DNA of 18,392 bases from positions 1 to 18,392 of the forward strand of contig JADJEF010000007.1 of assembly GCA_016702335.1 (NCBI GenBank), written 5' to 3'. Shown one piece after another: positions 7,200-14,608 of the stretch (within the stretch, counting starts at the first letter, position 1; every line of letters begins with the position of its first letter). The notes beneath the pieces were generated by a model. That model was not told the origin of the DNA. It was given only the letters and a program-made list of their open reading frames with translations, and searched no databases. The position numbers and the translations under genes were made by a program. This DNA comes from Rhodocyclaceae bacterium (lineage in GTDB: Bacteria > Pseudomonadota > Gammaproteobacteria > Burkholderiales > Rhodocyclaceae).

Positions 7200-7688
7200 A
7201 TGTACAAACCGAAACTCGGCAGCATCTTTAGCGTCTGCAATCAAGCCGTCGTCTCAACGACTGCCGGACTCGCAACGACCTTTACCGGACTGGCGATTGC
7301 CAATCCCTCTACATCAGGCGTTGATCTGATCCTGAAGCGATTCACCTGCACACAAACAGCGGTAGGTGTGGCCGGTTCGGTCGGTCTGATGGGTGGCGTA
7401 GGAGTCGCTGCGGGATCATTGACGCCGATCAATCGTAACCTCGGCTCGGGGATTGTCGCTAAAGCCACCGCCTCCGCCGGCGCGACGATTTCAACCCCAT
7501 TGCTGATCGAGACGTATGGCTGCATTGGCTCAGTCGCTACCACTGGCTACGGCTTGCAGCGCGGCATTGTTGTTGAGCTTGAGGAATCCATCATTGTGCC
7601 TCCCGGTTCGTTCCTCGCCAGCTACACCACAGCAGCGACCACGAACGCGCTGGTGTTCTCGATGACTTGGGAAGAGCGGCCCCGTTAA
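7200..7688 (+). CDS. Hypothetical virion-block protein
   Basis: A 162-residue protein of unknown function, rich in Gly, Ala, Thr and Ser with alternating hydrophobic residues, suggesting an all-beta fold. It lacks a charged coiled coil, a signal peptide and a clear membrane helix, although residues 55-75 are Gly/Val-rich. The end (GSFLASYTTAATTNALVFSMTWEERPR) resembles strands of small beta-sandwich structural proteins. The start at ATG 7200, 2 nt after the previous stop and behind AGAAGGG, is preferred over an upstream in-frame ATG at 7113 that would lie inside the preceding gene. Its place just before the adaptor gene suggests a head or neck structural role. This is inference. Confidence 0.7.
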   Translation: MYKPKLGSIFSVCNQAVVSTTAGLATTFTGLAIANPSTSGVDLILKRFTCTQTAVGVAGSVGLMGGVGVAAGSLTPINRNLGSGIVAKATASAGATISTPLLIETYGCIGSVATTGYGLQRGIVVELEESIIVPPGSFLASYTTAATTNALVFSMTWEERPR

Positions 7689-7691
7689 GTC

Positions 7692-8387
7692 ATGGCCACC
7701 GCACAGACCATTATCGACCGAGCATTAAGGCTCATCGGGGCGATTGCCTCGGGTGAGTCCCCGACTACGGACGAAGGTACAGACGCTCTGACCGCGTTGA
7801 ATGCCATGATTGATTCGTGGCGCAATGACCGGCTGATGGTCTATGCCCTGAGCGAATCCACACTCACGCTGACACCTACGGATGCTAGTTACACCATCGG
7901 ATCAGGCGGGAATATCAACACGACTCGACCGGTAAAGATCGAGAGCGCATTTTGTCGTGCGGGATCGGTGGATTTCCCGGTTGAGGTAGTCGATAAGGCT
8001 CGGTTTGACGCTATCCCCGACAAAACCACGACCTCGGATATTTCGCAGTTTCTTTACTACGACTCGGCAGTCACCACGGGGAATATCAACATTTGGCCGG
8101 TGCCAAGTACCGCGAACGTCCTGCATGTCACCATGTGGACAGTCCTGAGCACCTTAGCCGCGGTGGAGACTACGGTCACGCTTCCACCGGGCTATGAGCG
8201 CGCCTTAGCGTACAACCTCGCTATCGAGGTCGCCCCCGAGTACGAAAAGACCGTATCGCAGGAAGTCGCCAAGATCGCCCGCGAATCCCTTGCCGCACTC
8301 AAGAAGATCAATTCCCGCCAGATCATTGCCTACTCGGAACTTTCCATCAATGGGAACCGACGCGGCGATATCTATGCCGGTGATTAA
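7692..8387 (+). CDS. Head-tail adaptor, P22 gp4-like tail accessory factor
   Basis: A 231-residue protein. The N-terminal helices (ATAQTIIDRALRLIGAIASG, then TDALTALNAMIDSWRND at about 32-48) are the hallmark of gp4-type adaptors that dock under the portal. The middle includes Y-rich strand and loop segments (SQFLYYDSAVTTGNINIWPVP) seen in larger gp4 relatives. The C-terminal helix (LPPGYERALAYNLAIEVAPEYEKTVSQEVAKIARESLAALK) matches family members that are longer than the 166-residue P22 gp4. Its start is 3 nt after the preceding stop, and it precedes the gp10-like genes, the same order as gp4 then gp10 in P22. It probably closes the filled portal and begins the short tail. Confidence 0.85.
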   Translation: MATAQTIIDRALRLIGAIASGESPTTDEGTDALTALNAMIDSWRNDRLMVYALSESTLTLTPTDASYTIGSGGNINTTRPVKIESAFCRAGSVDFPVEVVDKARFDAIPDKTTTSDISQFLYYDSAVTTGNINIWPVPSTANVLHVTMWTVLSTLAAVETTVTLPPGYERALAYNLAIEVAPEYEKTVSQEVAKIARESLAALKKINSRQIIAYSELSINGNRRGDIYAGD

Positions 8388-8399
8388 GGGGCTTATCTA

Positions 8400-8678
8400 A
8401 TGCGCTTGCCATTAGTCCCGCCGATAGACAGTCGTGACGGTACAGATGAGAAAGACTGCTTGTGCAAGAACCTATTGATCGAAGCGGAGGACGGTATTCA
8501 GTTAGCCACACTGCGCCCAGGACTGACGCTCAACACCTCATTCACCGCAGCAGCAGGGAACAACATTGTTGAGTTCAACGGGAGCCTAGTGACCTCCTTC
8601 GGTACAAAGCTGTATATCGAGGGGGTTGAGATTGCCACGATCAGCGCGGGGATGAAAGACTTCGCCCAATCCGCATGA
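8400..8678 (+). CDS. gp10-like N-terminal module, copy 1 (separate 92-residue protein)
   Basis: A 92-residue protein that reads as the N-terminal domain of P22 gp10-type tail proteins. It opens MRLPLVPPIDSRDGT, has a RPGL segment near 39-42 and a NNIVEFNGSLVTSFG strand pair, and ends ISAGMKDFAQSA. In full-length relatives a DFAQ-like motif is normally followed directly by the rest of the protein (a strand, then TAAW...), but here a stop codon follows. The missing continuation appears at the start of the frame at 10699. AAGGGG (8386-8391) lies 8 nt before the ATG. It ends in an ATGA overlap with a second copy of the same module. It may act as a separate subunit that reassembles with the downstream protein, or be a remnant. 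Confidence 0.75.
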   Translation: MRLPLVPPIDSRDGTDEKDCLCKNLLIEAEDGIQLATLRPGLTLNTSFTAAAGNNIVEFNGSLVTSFGTKLYIEGVEIATISAGMKDFAQSA

Positions 8679-9106
8679 GACTTCCTCTCGTTCCCAAGTT
8701 ATCCACCAAGGATGGATCATCTGACAGCAATGGTCGGATGACGAATATGTTGGTGAATACGACTTCCATCGGAGTGAGTCATGCCGAGATACGTCCGGCG
8801 CTTGCCCTTCAGGAAACCACGGCGACACCCGCACAAGGAAATGGGATCGTTGATTTCAACGGTACGTTACTGAGCATCTATGGTACAGACTTGATCATTG
8901 TTGATCCGCCCGAGGATGTGACTGCGTTCCCCTCCGTTCAGGAGATAGAAGTGCCGCTGATCTACGGGATCACTGCAAGAGAGTTCAGTGGGTTCAGTTA
9001 CATCTATGATTATGAATTCGTCGGGCGCGGGATGGTGACTCTTGGGGCGACTCAAGAAGGGTACGCCAACATCAAGGTCATCGGCGTCAATTACATAACG
9101 GACTGA
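8675..9106 (+). CDS. gp10-like N-terminal module, copy 2, with extension
   Basis: A 143-residue protein whose first 75 or so residues are a diverged paralogue of the preceding gene. Shared landmarks are the identical first seven residues (MRLPLVP), DG at 13-14, RPAL against RPGL, and GNGIVDFNGTLLSIYGT against the FNGSLVTSFGT segment. After about residue 78 it departs (DPPEDVTAF onward) into a beta-rich stretch with no DFAQ ending. The ATG overlaps the previous stop as ATGA and no good Shine-Dalgarno is visible, so it is probably translated by coupling. It seems to be the front end of a larger composite that continues in the next two frames. Confidence 0.72.
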   Translation: MRLPLVPKLSTKDGSSDSNGRMTNMLVNTTSIGVSHAEIRPALALQETTATPAQGNGIVDFNGTLLSIYGTDLIIVDPPEDVTAFPSVQEIEVPLIYGITAREFSGFSYIYDYEFVGRGMVTLGATQEGYANIKVIGVNYITD

Positions 9107-9108
9107 TC

Positions 9109-9396
9109 ATGGCAGATACGACATTCGGCTTTGCATGGGAAGATTCGCAAGGAGTATCGACTATCCCTATCAGCATCACTACCTACGCCATCCCTCATGT
9201 GATGGCTGAGAGTGGGGAGGTGTTCGGGATTGAGGTTAACCCGTTCTCCCTTGTTGGCGGCAATGTCATCAAAATCAACAATGACGGCACAAAGACGGTG
9301 ATCGGAACTGCGAACTCAGTGGATATTCTGAGAGTGTTGCAGGCAGGGTTCGATGGGAACTCCGCTGTTGGTTTCAGGGAGGTACAAGGTGCTTGA
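9109..9396 (+). CDS. Small beta-propeller (HAF-like) fragment
   Basis: A 95-residue protein starting 2 nt after the previous stop. It holds blade-like units such as FGFAWEDSQGVSTI, HVMAESGEVFGIE and NVIKINNDGTKTVIG, then GFDGNSAVGFREV. This rhythm, W-x-(D/E) strands alternating with an S-x-x-G-x-x-x-G turn, resembles HAF-type extracellular repeats. No start-proximal signal peptide is visible. The next frame continues the same repeat style (SFFWTERYGF), so this could be one half of a propeller made as two polypeptides, or a frame-split remnant. The identity of the fold is by eye and moderate. Confidence 0.62.
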   Translation: MADTTFGFAWEDSQGVSTIPISITTYAIPHVMAESGEVFGIEVNPFSLVGGNVIKINNDGTKTVIGTANSVDILRVLQAGFDGNSAVGFREVQGA

Positions 9397-10702
9397 AGAA
9401 CCTACAGCGAGTCAAGGGCAGTCGTTCTTCTGGACAGAACGATACGGTTTTCAGTGGGTAGAACCGCTGCTGCCTCTGCTTGTCGGCCTAGTGAATTACA
9501 CCTCCATCATTCGCGGAGTCACAGCTTATGGTGAGAGTGGGGTAGGTACATCACAGTTACGTGCCGTGACCTGCACACCGCTAGGGGTACTGACTGCCCT
9601 CGGCACAGACGGAACGCTTGGGGTTCCTCCGACGTTGGCAGAACATCTCTGCTCTGCAATGGCGATTACCCCTGATGGCACAGTGATTGTCGGCATGGCG
9701 TATGACCCGATCTACGGTAAAGGGCAGGTGTTCAAATGGACATCCGGCACAGGAATGGTTCGCATTCCTCGGCTACCGTCTGGAATCAATATGCTTTGGC
9801 GGTCACAGTTGCTGACTGAATTGCCGTGGGTAGCGACAGACTGTACGGTGACAACTGGCGCTACTGACCCGGATTCAGGGGGCAATGCTCAGACTATTGA
9901 AGCCACAGCCAATGATGGAACGGTATATCAGACTGTACCCATCCAGACCGCTACCGCTAATCGGACGTTCAGCATCTACGTTCGCCGTGTCACAGGTACG
10001 GGCGATGTGAGCATCACGGCCAATGGTTCCGGCTTCGATGTCGTTGCTGTGACAGGTTCGTGGGTGCGGTACAGCACGACCCAAAGCGTTGCGCCGAGCA
10101 GTGTAGCGATAGGAATAAAACTGGCGGTACTTGGGGATGTTGTGGAAGTGGCGTTTGCCCAGTACGAAACAGCGGCATCACCCTCGACTTACGTTCCTAC
10201 AGGTAGCTCGTACTACAAGTGCTGCATCACACAAGGGTCGAACGAAATCCCCGAATACATGGGTGTATCGGATGACGGCCTCACGATCTACGGTAGCGGC
10301 GACTTTGAAGATATTGGTCACTCCTCGTTCATCTGGACAGCCGCCGCAGGATGGACGTATCTGCAACTTTCCCCTGCGGCTAGTTGGGATCGTCATGTGG
10401 CGACTTCGGCCTCGTCCGACTGCTCGATCATTGCTGGTACGTCCGCCACATCCAGCGCGAAATTATCGTGGTCATGGACAGCAGCCGGAGGTGTGGAGCT
10501 AATAAGCCCATTGCCTGACGGTTTTGTATCGACCTACAACTGGAATGTCTCTAGGGACGGCACTGCGCTGTCCGGGATGATCATTTCTGATCTTGGCGAG
10601 ATACGGATGGCAGTAAAGGGCGGGAACATTGTGCGCGGGGCAACCCGGCCAGTATCTACCTTGTCCGATTCATTCTTTGATTTCGCACAGGACGTATCGT
10701 GA
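9389..10702 (+). CDS. HAF-type propeller with inserted jelly-roll domain and gp10-like DFAQ tail
   Basis: A 437-residue protein. The GTG at 9389 is chosen because GGGAGG (9377-9382) lies exactly 6 nt upstream; an earlier in-frame ATG at 9353 has no comparable site. It overlaps the previous stop by 8 nt. HAF-like blades occur on both sides (FFWTERYGF at 13-21, a VFKWTSGTGMV unit near 115-125, SSFIWTAAAGW and WSWTAAGGV later). Between them, residues about 136-274 form a jelly-roll-like domain nearly collinear with one in the next gene. The protein ends with STLSDSFFDFAQDVS, the same DFAQ ending as the protein encoded at 8400-8678. Probably a tail-surface or receptor-contact protein. Confidence 0.72.
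   Translation: MLEEPTASQGQSFFWTERYGFQWVEPLLPLLVGLVNYTSIIRGVTAYGESGVGTSQLRAVTCTPLGVLTALGTDGTLGVPPTLAEHLCSAMAITPDGTVIVGMAYDPIYGKGQVFKWTSGTGMVRIPRLPSGINMLWRSQLLTELPWVATDCTVTTGATDPDSGGNAQTIEATANDGTVYQTVPIQTATANRTFSIYVRRVTGTGDVSITANGSGFDVVAVTGSWVRYSTTQSVAPSSVAIGIKLAVLGDVVEVAFAQYETAASPSTYVPTGSSYYKCCITQGSNEIPEYMGVSDDGLTIYGSGDFEDIGHSSFIWTAAAGWTYLQLSPAASWDRHVATSASSDCSIIAGTSATSSAKLSWSWTAAGGVELISPLPDGFVSTYNWNVSRDGTALSGMIISDLGEIRMAVKGGNIVRGATRPVSTLSDSFFDFAQDVS
9824..10135 (+). repeat. Jelly-roll coding repeat, copy 1
   Basis: This stretch is a diverged direct copy of 10792-11103. Three anchor points align at the same offset of 968 nt: CCGTGGGTAGCGACA (9824-9838), GTTCAGCATCTAC (9967-9979) and the codons for IKLAV near 10118. 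The constant spacing means no net insertion or deletion between anchors. Confidence 0.8.
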
Positions 10703-12384
10703 CACAACTCATCATCAAGTCTAAAACGGCGGCCTGGGTGCTTTCTCAAAGCAGCAATCTGCTATTGCAATCGACCGACTTTGACACAACCCCGTGGGTA
10801 GCGACAACGGCTACCCTCACAGGTGGGCAGACTGATCCGACGCTTGGCACGGATGCGTTCAATGTGCTGGCGACCGCGAACAACGCCACGGTGCTTCAGC
10901 CGATTACGCTGACAGATGGAAACAATAACCGCGTGTTCAGCATCTACATCAAGCGCATTACCGGAACCGGAGCGATCAGCATCACCGCTCCTGATGGATC
11001 GTTCGTAGTAACGGCGATCACAGGGGTCTGGACACGCTACAACGCGACGGCAATCGTCAGTGACAGCACCGTATCTATCGGGGTCAAGCTCGCGGTGGAT
11101 ACGGATGAGATAGCAATCTACGCCGCACAGTATGAGAACGGTATCACGCCGACAACTTACGCCGGTACGACCAGTACCCCCTACACCACGACACAGATTG
11201 TCGATGCGGATTACCCGGCCAATACCTGCCGTGGAGTCGTGTTCCTTGATGGTCGGTTCTTTGTGATGAACCGGATAGGGGAGATATATCAGTCGGCGCT
11301 GGAAGATGCGCTCACATGGTCGGCGCTGGAGTTTATTCAATCCCAGATCGACTCGTCGGACGGCGTGTATCTGACCAAGATGAACAACTATGTCGTAGCG
11401 ATCAAACAGCGGGGGATCGAGTTTTTCTACGATGCAGCAAACCCTACGGGGTCAATTCTCTCGCCAGTAAGCAATGCGTATCTCGAAATGGGCTGCGCGT
11501 CTGAAAACTCAGTGCAGACCGTAGGTAGTTACGTGGTGTTTCTTGCTCAGACGTCTGACGGATTCGGGCGAAGCATCCAGGCCCTTAGCGGCACAACTGC
11601 CGTTCCAATCAGTACGCCGAATGTTGAGAAGATACTGGATCAAGACGATCTAGCCGCCGTGTCCTCCTGGACAGCTAAGGTGGGGTCACACCTCTTGTAC
11701 GGCCTAACTCTCGGCACGATTGAAAATACGTTGGTGTTCGACTTCTCTACTAAACAGTGGTCGCTCTTCACTTCGTTGGTCATATCCGGCAGCACATTCG
11801 CGGGAAGTATTCTCAGCGGAGTTCTGACCTTCCCTAGTGGGGAAATCGTGGAGGATGATATCTTTGAGATTACGGGGGGAAGTGCTGCGGCGAATGGGTT
11901 TCATATTGCCACCAATTCCACAGACACGACCTGCCAACTCCAGACTACTGTGACTGACTACGATGGGCCAGTGACCATCCAGCTTTACACCGAAGGCGTT
12001 TTCCCTGTAGTGGCATCCACTCGTTCGGGTGGACGTCAGTATATGCAGGACGCGACCAGTGGCGCACTGTATGAATTCTCCCAGACAGCTTATACCGATA
12101 CATCGGCGGCTATTGCTGCCCGAATCCGCACCCCGAAGCTGGACGGGGGTGACGCAAGACGCAAGACGATGGGGTCAGCGGAAGTGATTGGAGACAAAAT
12201 CGATTCTGTTTTGTCGCTGAGATATACCGACGATGACTATCAAACTTACAGCACGTTTCGTCCGGTACAGCTAGGGGTGGAACGGTCACGAGTCAGACGT
12301 CTAGGCGATTACAGCCGCCGTTCGTTTGAACTGTTGCATCTTAAAAATTACTTGTTCAGAGTCGAAGCTCTGGAAGTCAATTAA
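10699..12384 (+). CDS. gp10-like tail/packaged-DNA stabilisation protein (C-terminal body) with jelly-roll insertion
   Basis: A 561-residue protein carrying the body of a P22 gp10-type protein, which plugs the portal and joins the tail. Residues 3-16 (QLIIKSKTAAWVLS) and 163-200 (TTTQIVDADYPANTCRGVVFLDGRFFVM) are adjacent in typical relatives. Here about 145 residues (17-160) of jelly-roll-like domain separate them. Other landmarks are TWSALEFIQSQI, EFFYDAANPTGS, LSPV, MGCAS and ISTPNVEKIL. The GTG start overlaps the previous stop as GTGA, with AGGA 6 nt upstream. The usual N-terminal domain is missing and appears to be encoded by the frames at 8400 and 8675. P22 gp10 is about 470 residues, so subtracting the insertion and adding an N-terminal module gives a roughly normal protein. 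Confidence 0.82.
   Translation: MTQLIIKSKTAAWVLSQSSNLLLQSTDFDTTPWVATTATLTGGQTDPTLGTDAFNVLATANNATVLQPITLTDGNNNRVFSIYIKRITGTGAISITAPDGSFVVTAITGVWTRYNATAIVSDSTVSIGVKLAVDTDEIAIYAAQYENGITPTTYAGTTSTPYTTTQIVDADYPANTCRGVVFLDGRFFVMNRIGEIYQSALEDALTWSALEFIQSQIDSSDGVYLTKMNNYVVAIKQRGIEFFYDAANPTGSILSPVSNAYLEMGCASENSVQTVGSYVVFLAQTSDGFGRSIQALSGTTAVPISTPNVEKILDQDDLAAVSSWTAKVGSHLLYGLTLGTIENTLVFDFSTKQWSLFTSLVISGSTFAGSILSGVLTFPSGEIVEDDIFEITGGSAAANGFHIATNSTDTTCQLQTTVTDYDGPVTIQLYTEGVFPVVASTRSGGRQYMQDATSGALYEFSQTAYTDTSAAIAARIRTPKLDGGDARRKTMGSAEVIGDKIDSVLSLRYTDDDYQTYSTFRPVQLGVERSRVRRLGDYSRRSFELLHLKNYLFRVEALEVN
10792..11103 (+). repeat. Jelly-roll coding repeat, copy 2
   Basis: Partner of 9824-10135 at a fixed 968-nt offset (CCGTGGGTAGCGACA at 10792-10806 and GTTCAGCATCTAC at 10935-10947). 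Over a 54-residue segment from FSIY to KLAV I count 31 identities between the two proteins, indicating a duplication that has since diverged. Confidence 0.8.
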
Positions 12385-12395
12385 GGAGAATCATT

Positions 12396-13301
12396 ATGGG
12401 TGGATTGGGATGGGGTGAGTTTCAACGGAGTCTGCTAAACGATGATCGGGCATATAAACTGCAGCAGCAAGCCGCAGCGGAGCAGGCGCAACGTGCCGCC
12501 GAAGCCTCCCGACGTGAAGCGTGGCAACTCCAGAACGATCAAGAGATGGCCGGAATTCAGGCGCAGACGGGTCGCCAAGCAAATAGTCAGTGGGGTGATG
12601 TACTGGGGCATGCGAAGTCGATGGATATCCTCGACCGTCAGAACGCGATGACGCAGTACGACAAGCTATTTGGCTATGCGACAGGTACGGGCGCGTCTGC
12701 TGGCGGTGGTATGGGAACGTCCTCTGTGGCTGGAATGGGGTATAACGGCATAGAGAAGCGACTGGCCGATCTGCTCGATAACCCTGACAGCATTAAGCAG
12801 ACCGGCGCGTATAAGTTCCGATTGAACCAAGGGCAGGAGGCTCTACAGCGGAGCATGGGCGCAAAAGGAATGCTGAACTCAGGAAATAGACTGTCGGAGC
12901 TTACCCGCTACGGTCAGGATATGGCATCGCAGGAGTATGACAACCAATACGGGCGACTCAGCGATCTGTTCGGCAAATACTCAGGGTCGAGGGATGCACT
13001 GTTTGGCAACTTGACCAGCGCACTGTCTGGTGGGCTGGGTAGCGGTGGGACGGGGAATATCTGGAATGCCTACAACACCCATACCGCAGGGGCAAACAAC
13101 GGATATGCGACTCGCATGGGGCAGGGCGGTGCAGCGATGAATGCTAATGCTTCGATGTTCGGTTCGTTGCAAGATGCACAGGCGAGGTCGGAAGCAGCAA
13201 AAGCTACTGCGGCATCGGCACAATACCAAGCGGAGGCAGACAAGGTTAAGAGTGCCAACGAAGCTACCGCCAAAATGTATGCTGCTCGTTACGGGAAGTA
13301 A
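12396..13301 (+). CDS. Ejection/internal virion protein 1 (putative)
   Basis: A 301-residue protein with a strong TTAAGGAG ribosome-binding site 7 nt before ATG. The N-terminal third is helical and Gln/Ala/Arg-rich (residues 15-60). A central conserved segment (about 135-190) reads GAYKFRLNQGQEALQRS, then GAKGMLNSGNRLSELTRYGQDMASQEY. This pattern recurs in podovirus internal proteins that are often annotated as DNA transfer or ejection proteins. A Gly/Asn-rich region and an Ala-rich coiled-coil-like tail (ARSEAAKATAASAQYQAEAD) follow. It is the first of three genes packed with gaps of 6 and 2 nt, matching the trio of ejection proteins in P22. Function is inferred from pattern and context. Confidence 0.72.
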   Translation: MGGLGWGEFQRSLLNDDRAYKLQQQAAAEQAQRAAEASRREAWQLQNDQEMAGIQAQTGRQANSQWGDVLGHAKSMDILDRQNAMTQYDKLFGYATGTGASAGGGMGTSSVAGMGYNGIEKRLADLLDNPDSIKQTGAYKFRLNQGQEALQRSMGAKGMLNSGNRLSELTRYGQDMASQEYDNQYGRLSDLFGKYSGSRDALFGNLTSALSGGLGSGGTGNIWNAYNTHTAGANNGYATRMGQGGAAMNANASMFGSLQDAQARSEAAKATAASAQYQAEADKVKSANEATAKMYAARYGK

Positions 13302-13307
13302 TCAACC

Positions 13308-14606
13308 ATGAATCTCAGTGACTTGGTGAATGAGTACAAACGCGCCGGCTATGATAAATATCGTCTAAGCGGCGGCCAGTTGATTGACGAAGGCGGGCAG
13401 GTCATGATGAACGCCACGCCTGAAGATATTGAGCGATACAAAGAGTACCAGCACGCCCAATTTGCGGCAGGTAACGAGCCTGACCCTGCGCCTGCGCCGA
13501 GAGCGGTACAGAGACCAATGGCGACCAATCAGCTACGCCTTGCCGACTTGATGCGGGATAACTCAGAGGCTGGCGTGACCTTTGCGCAGCCTGATCCGTA
13601 TGAGAACGAAACTCGTCGGTTGTCGAACTATGGCGGGCCTCAGCCGGAGGCTATGCCGGCTCAACAAGACCCGGCGAACGTGCGTCTCAGCAAGATGATG
13701 AGCGGCGGCACGACTGGCGGGTGGTCGAACCAGAACGGACGGCGCACGCTGACGATGACGGGTGGGCCGAGAGCGCCAGCGCCTACCGCAGAAGAGATGT
13801 TCCAGAAGCAGGCAATGCAGACACTTCAAGACCCGTCCATTCCTATGGCGCAGAAGATTCAGGTCTATCAGGCCATGAATAAAGGGCAGGATATGGACTC
13901 GGTGCTCAAAGGGCTGCAAATCAAGAAGGCCGAGAGAGATCTCAATGCGCCAATCCCCGGCGAAAAGCCGCCTGCTGGCTATCGCTTTACGCCATCCGGC
14001 GATTTAGTGCCTATTACTGGCGGGCCGGCTGATCCAAGGAATCAGGCAGACAAGCCGCTGACCGAGTTTCAAGGTAAATCGACTGCGTTTGGTACTCGCG
14101 CAGCAGTGGCGCACGGGATACTTAACTCAGTTGGAAATGGCGGGAAAGTTCAACCTGGGATGATTAAACGATCCCTTGAGGCAGTACCGTGGGCTGGTGA
14201 AGGGCTGGGAACGCTATCAAACTGGACGCAAAGCCCCAAGCAGCAGCAAGTAGATCAAGCGCAACGGGACTTCGTGAATGCCGTATTGCGCCAAGAATCA
14301 GGCGCAGCAATTGGGCCGGATGAATTCGCCAACGCAACAAAGCAGTATTTCCCACAGCCGGGGGATTCGCCAGATGTCATAAGGCAAAAAGCCGAGAATC
14401 GAGAGACGGCGATTGCTGGCTTTGAATTGAACGCGGGCAATCGCGGCGGGGCGGCAGTTAGGGCCGCAGGTGGATCGGTAAACACCGTAACGCCTCCAGG
14501 TAGCCCTGCACATAAAACTGATTGGCTCGCACGGGCGAAGGCGAAGAATCCCGGCATGTCAGGGGCGGCGCTGGAAGCGGAGTATCTCAAAAAGTTTAGG
14601 GGTTAG
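13308..14606 (+). CDS. Ejection/internal virion protein 2 (putative)
   Basis: A 432-residue protein, second in the ejection cluster. The N-terminal half is low-complexity, rich in Pro, Gln, Ala and Met. The recognisable part is about 300-375: QVDQAQRDFVNAVLRQESGAAIGPDEFANATKQYFPQPGD and then IRQKAENRETAIAGF. This module is shared by many phage internal or DNA-injection proteins and some tape-measure-linked proteins. The C-terminus ends with a charged helical segment (GAALEAEYLKKFRG). No lysozyme or transglycosylase catalytic motif is visible despite the RQESG string, which lacks an enzyme context. It is probably carried inside the capsid and released with the genome. Confidence 0.72.
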   Translation: MNLSDLVNEYKRAGYDKYRLSGGQLIDEGGQVMMNATPEDIERYKEYQHAQFAAGNEPDPAPAPRAVQRPMATNQLRLADLMRDNSEAGVTFAQPDPYENETRRLSNYGGPQPEAMPAQQDPANVRLSKMMSGGTTGGWSNQNGRRTLTMTGGPRAPAPTAEEMFQKQAMQTLQDPSIPMAQKIQVYQAMNKGQDMDSVLKGLQIKKAERDLNAPIPGEKPPAGYRFTPSGDLVPITGGPADPRNQADKPLTEFQGKSTAFGTRAAVAHGILNSVGNGGKVQPGMIKRSLEAVPWAGEGLGTLSNWTQSPKQQQVDQAQRDFVNAVLRQESGAAIGPDEFANATKQYFPQPGDSPDVIRQKAENRETAIAGFELNAGNRGGAAVRAAGGSVNTVTPPGSPAHKTDWLARAKAKNPGMSGAALEAEYLKKFRG

Positions 14607-14608
14607 CT

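Noticed and set aside
8400..11178. Diversity-generating retroelement (variable/template repeat pair)
   Set aside because: The 968-nt repeat pair differs at many positions of all base types, not mainly at adenines, and no reverse transcriptase is in the window. It fits ordinary domain duplication.
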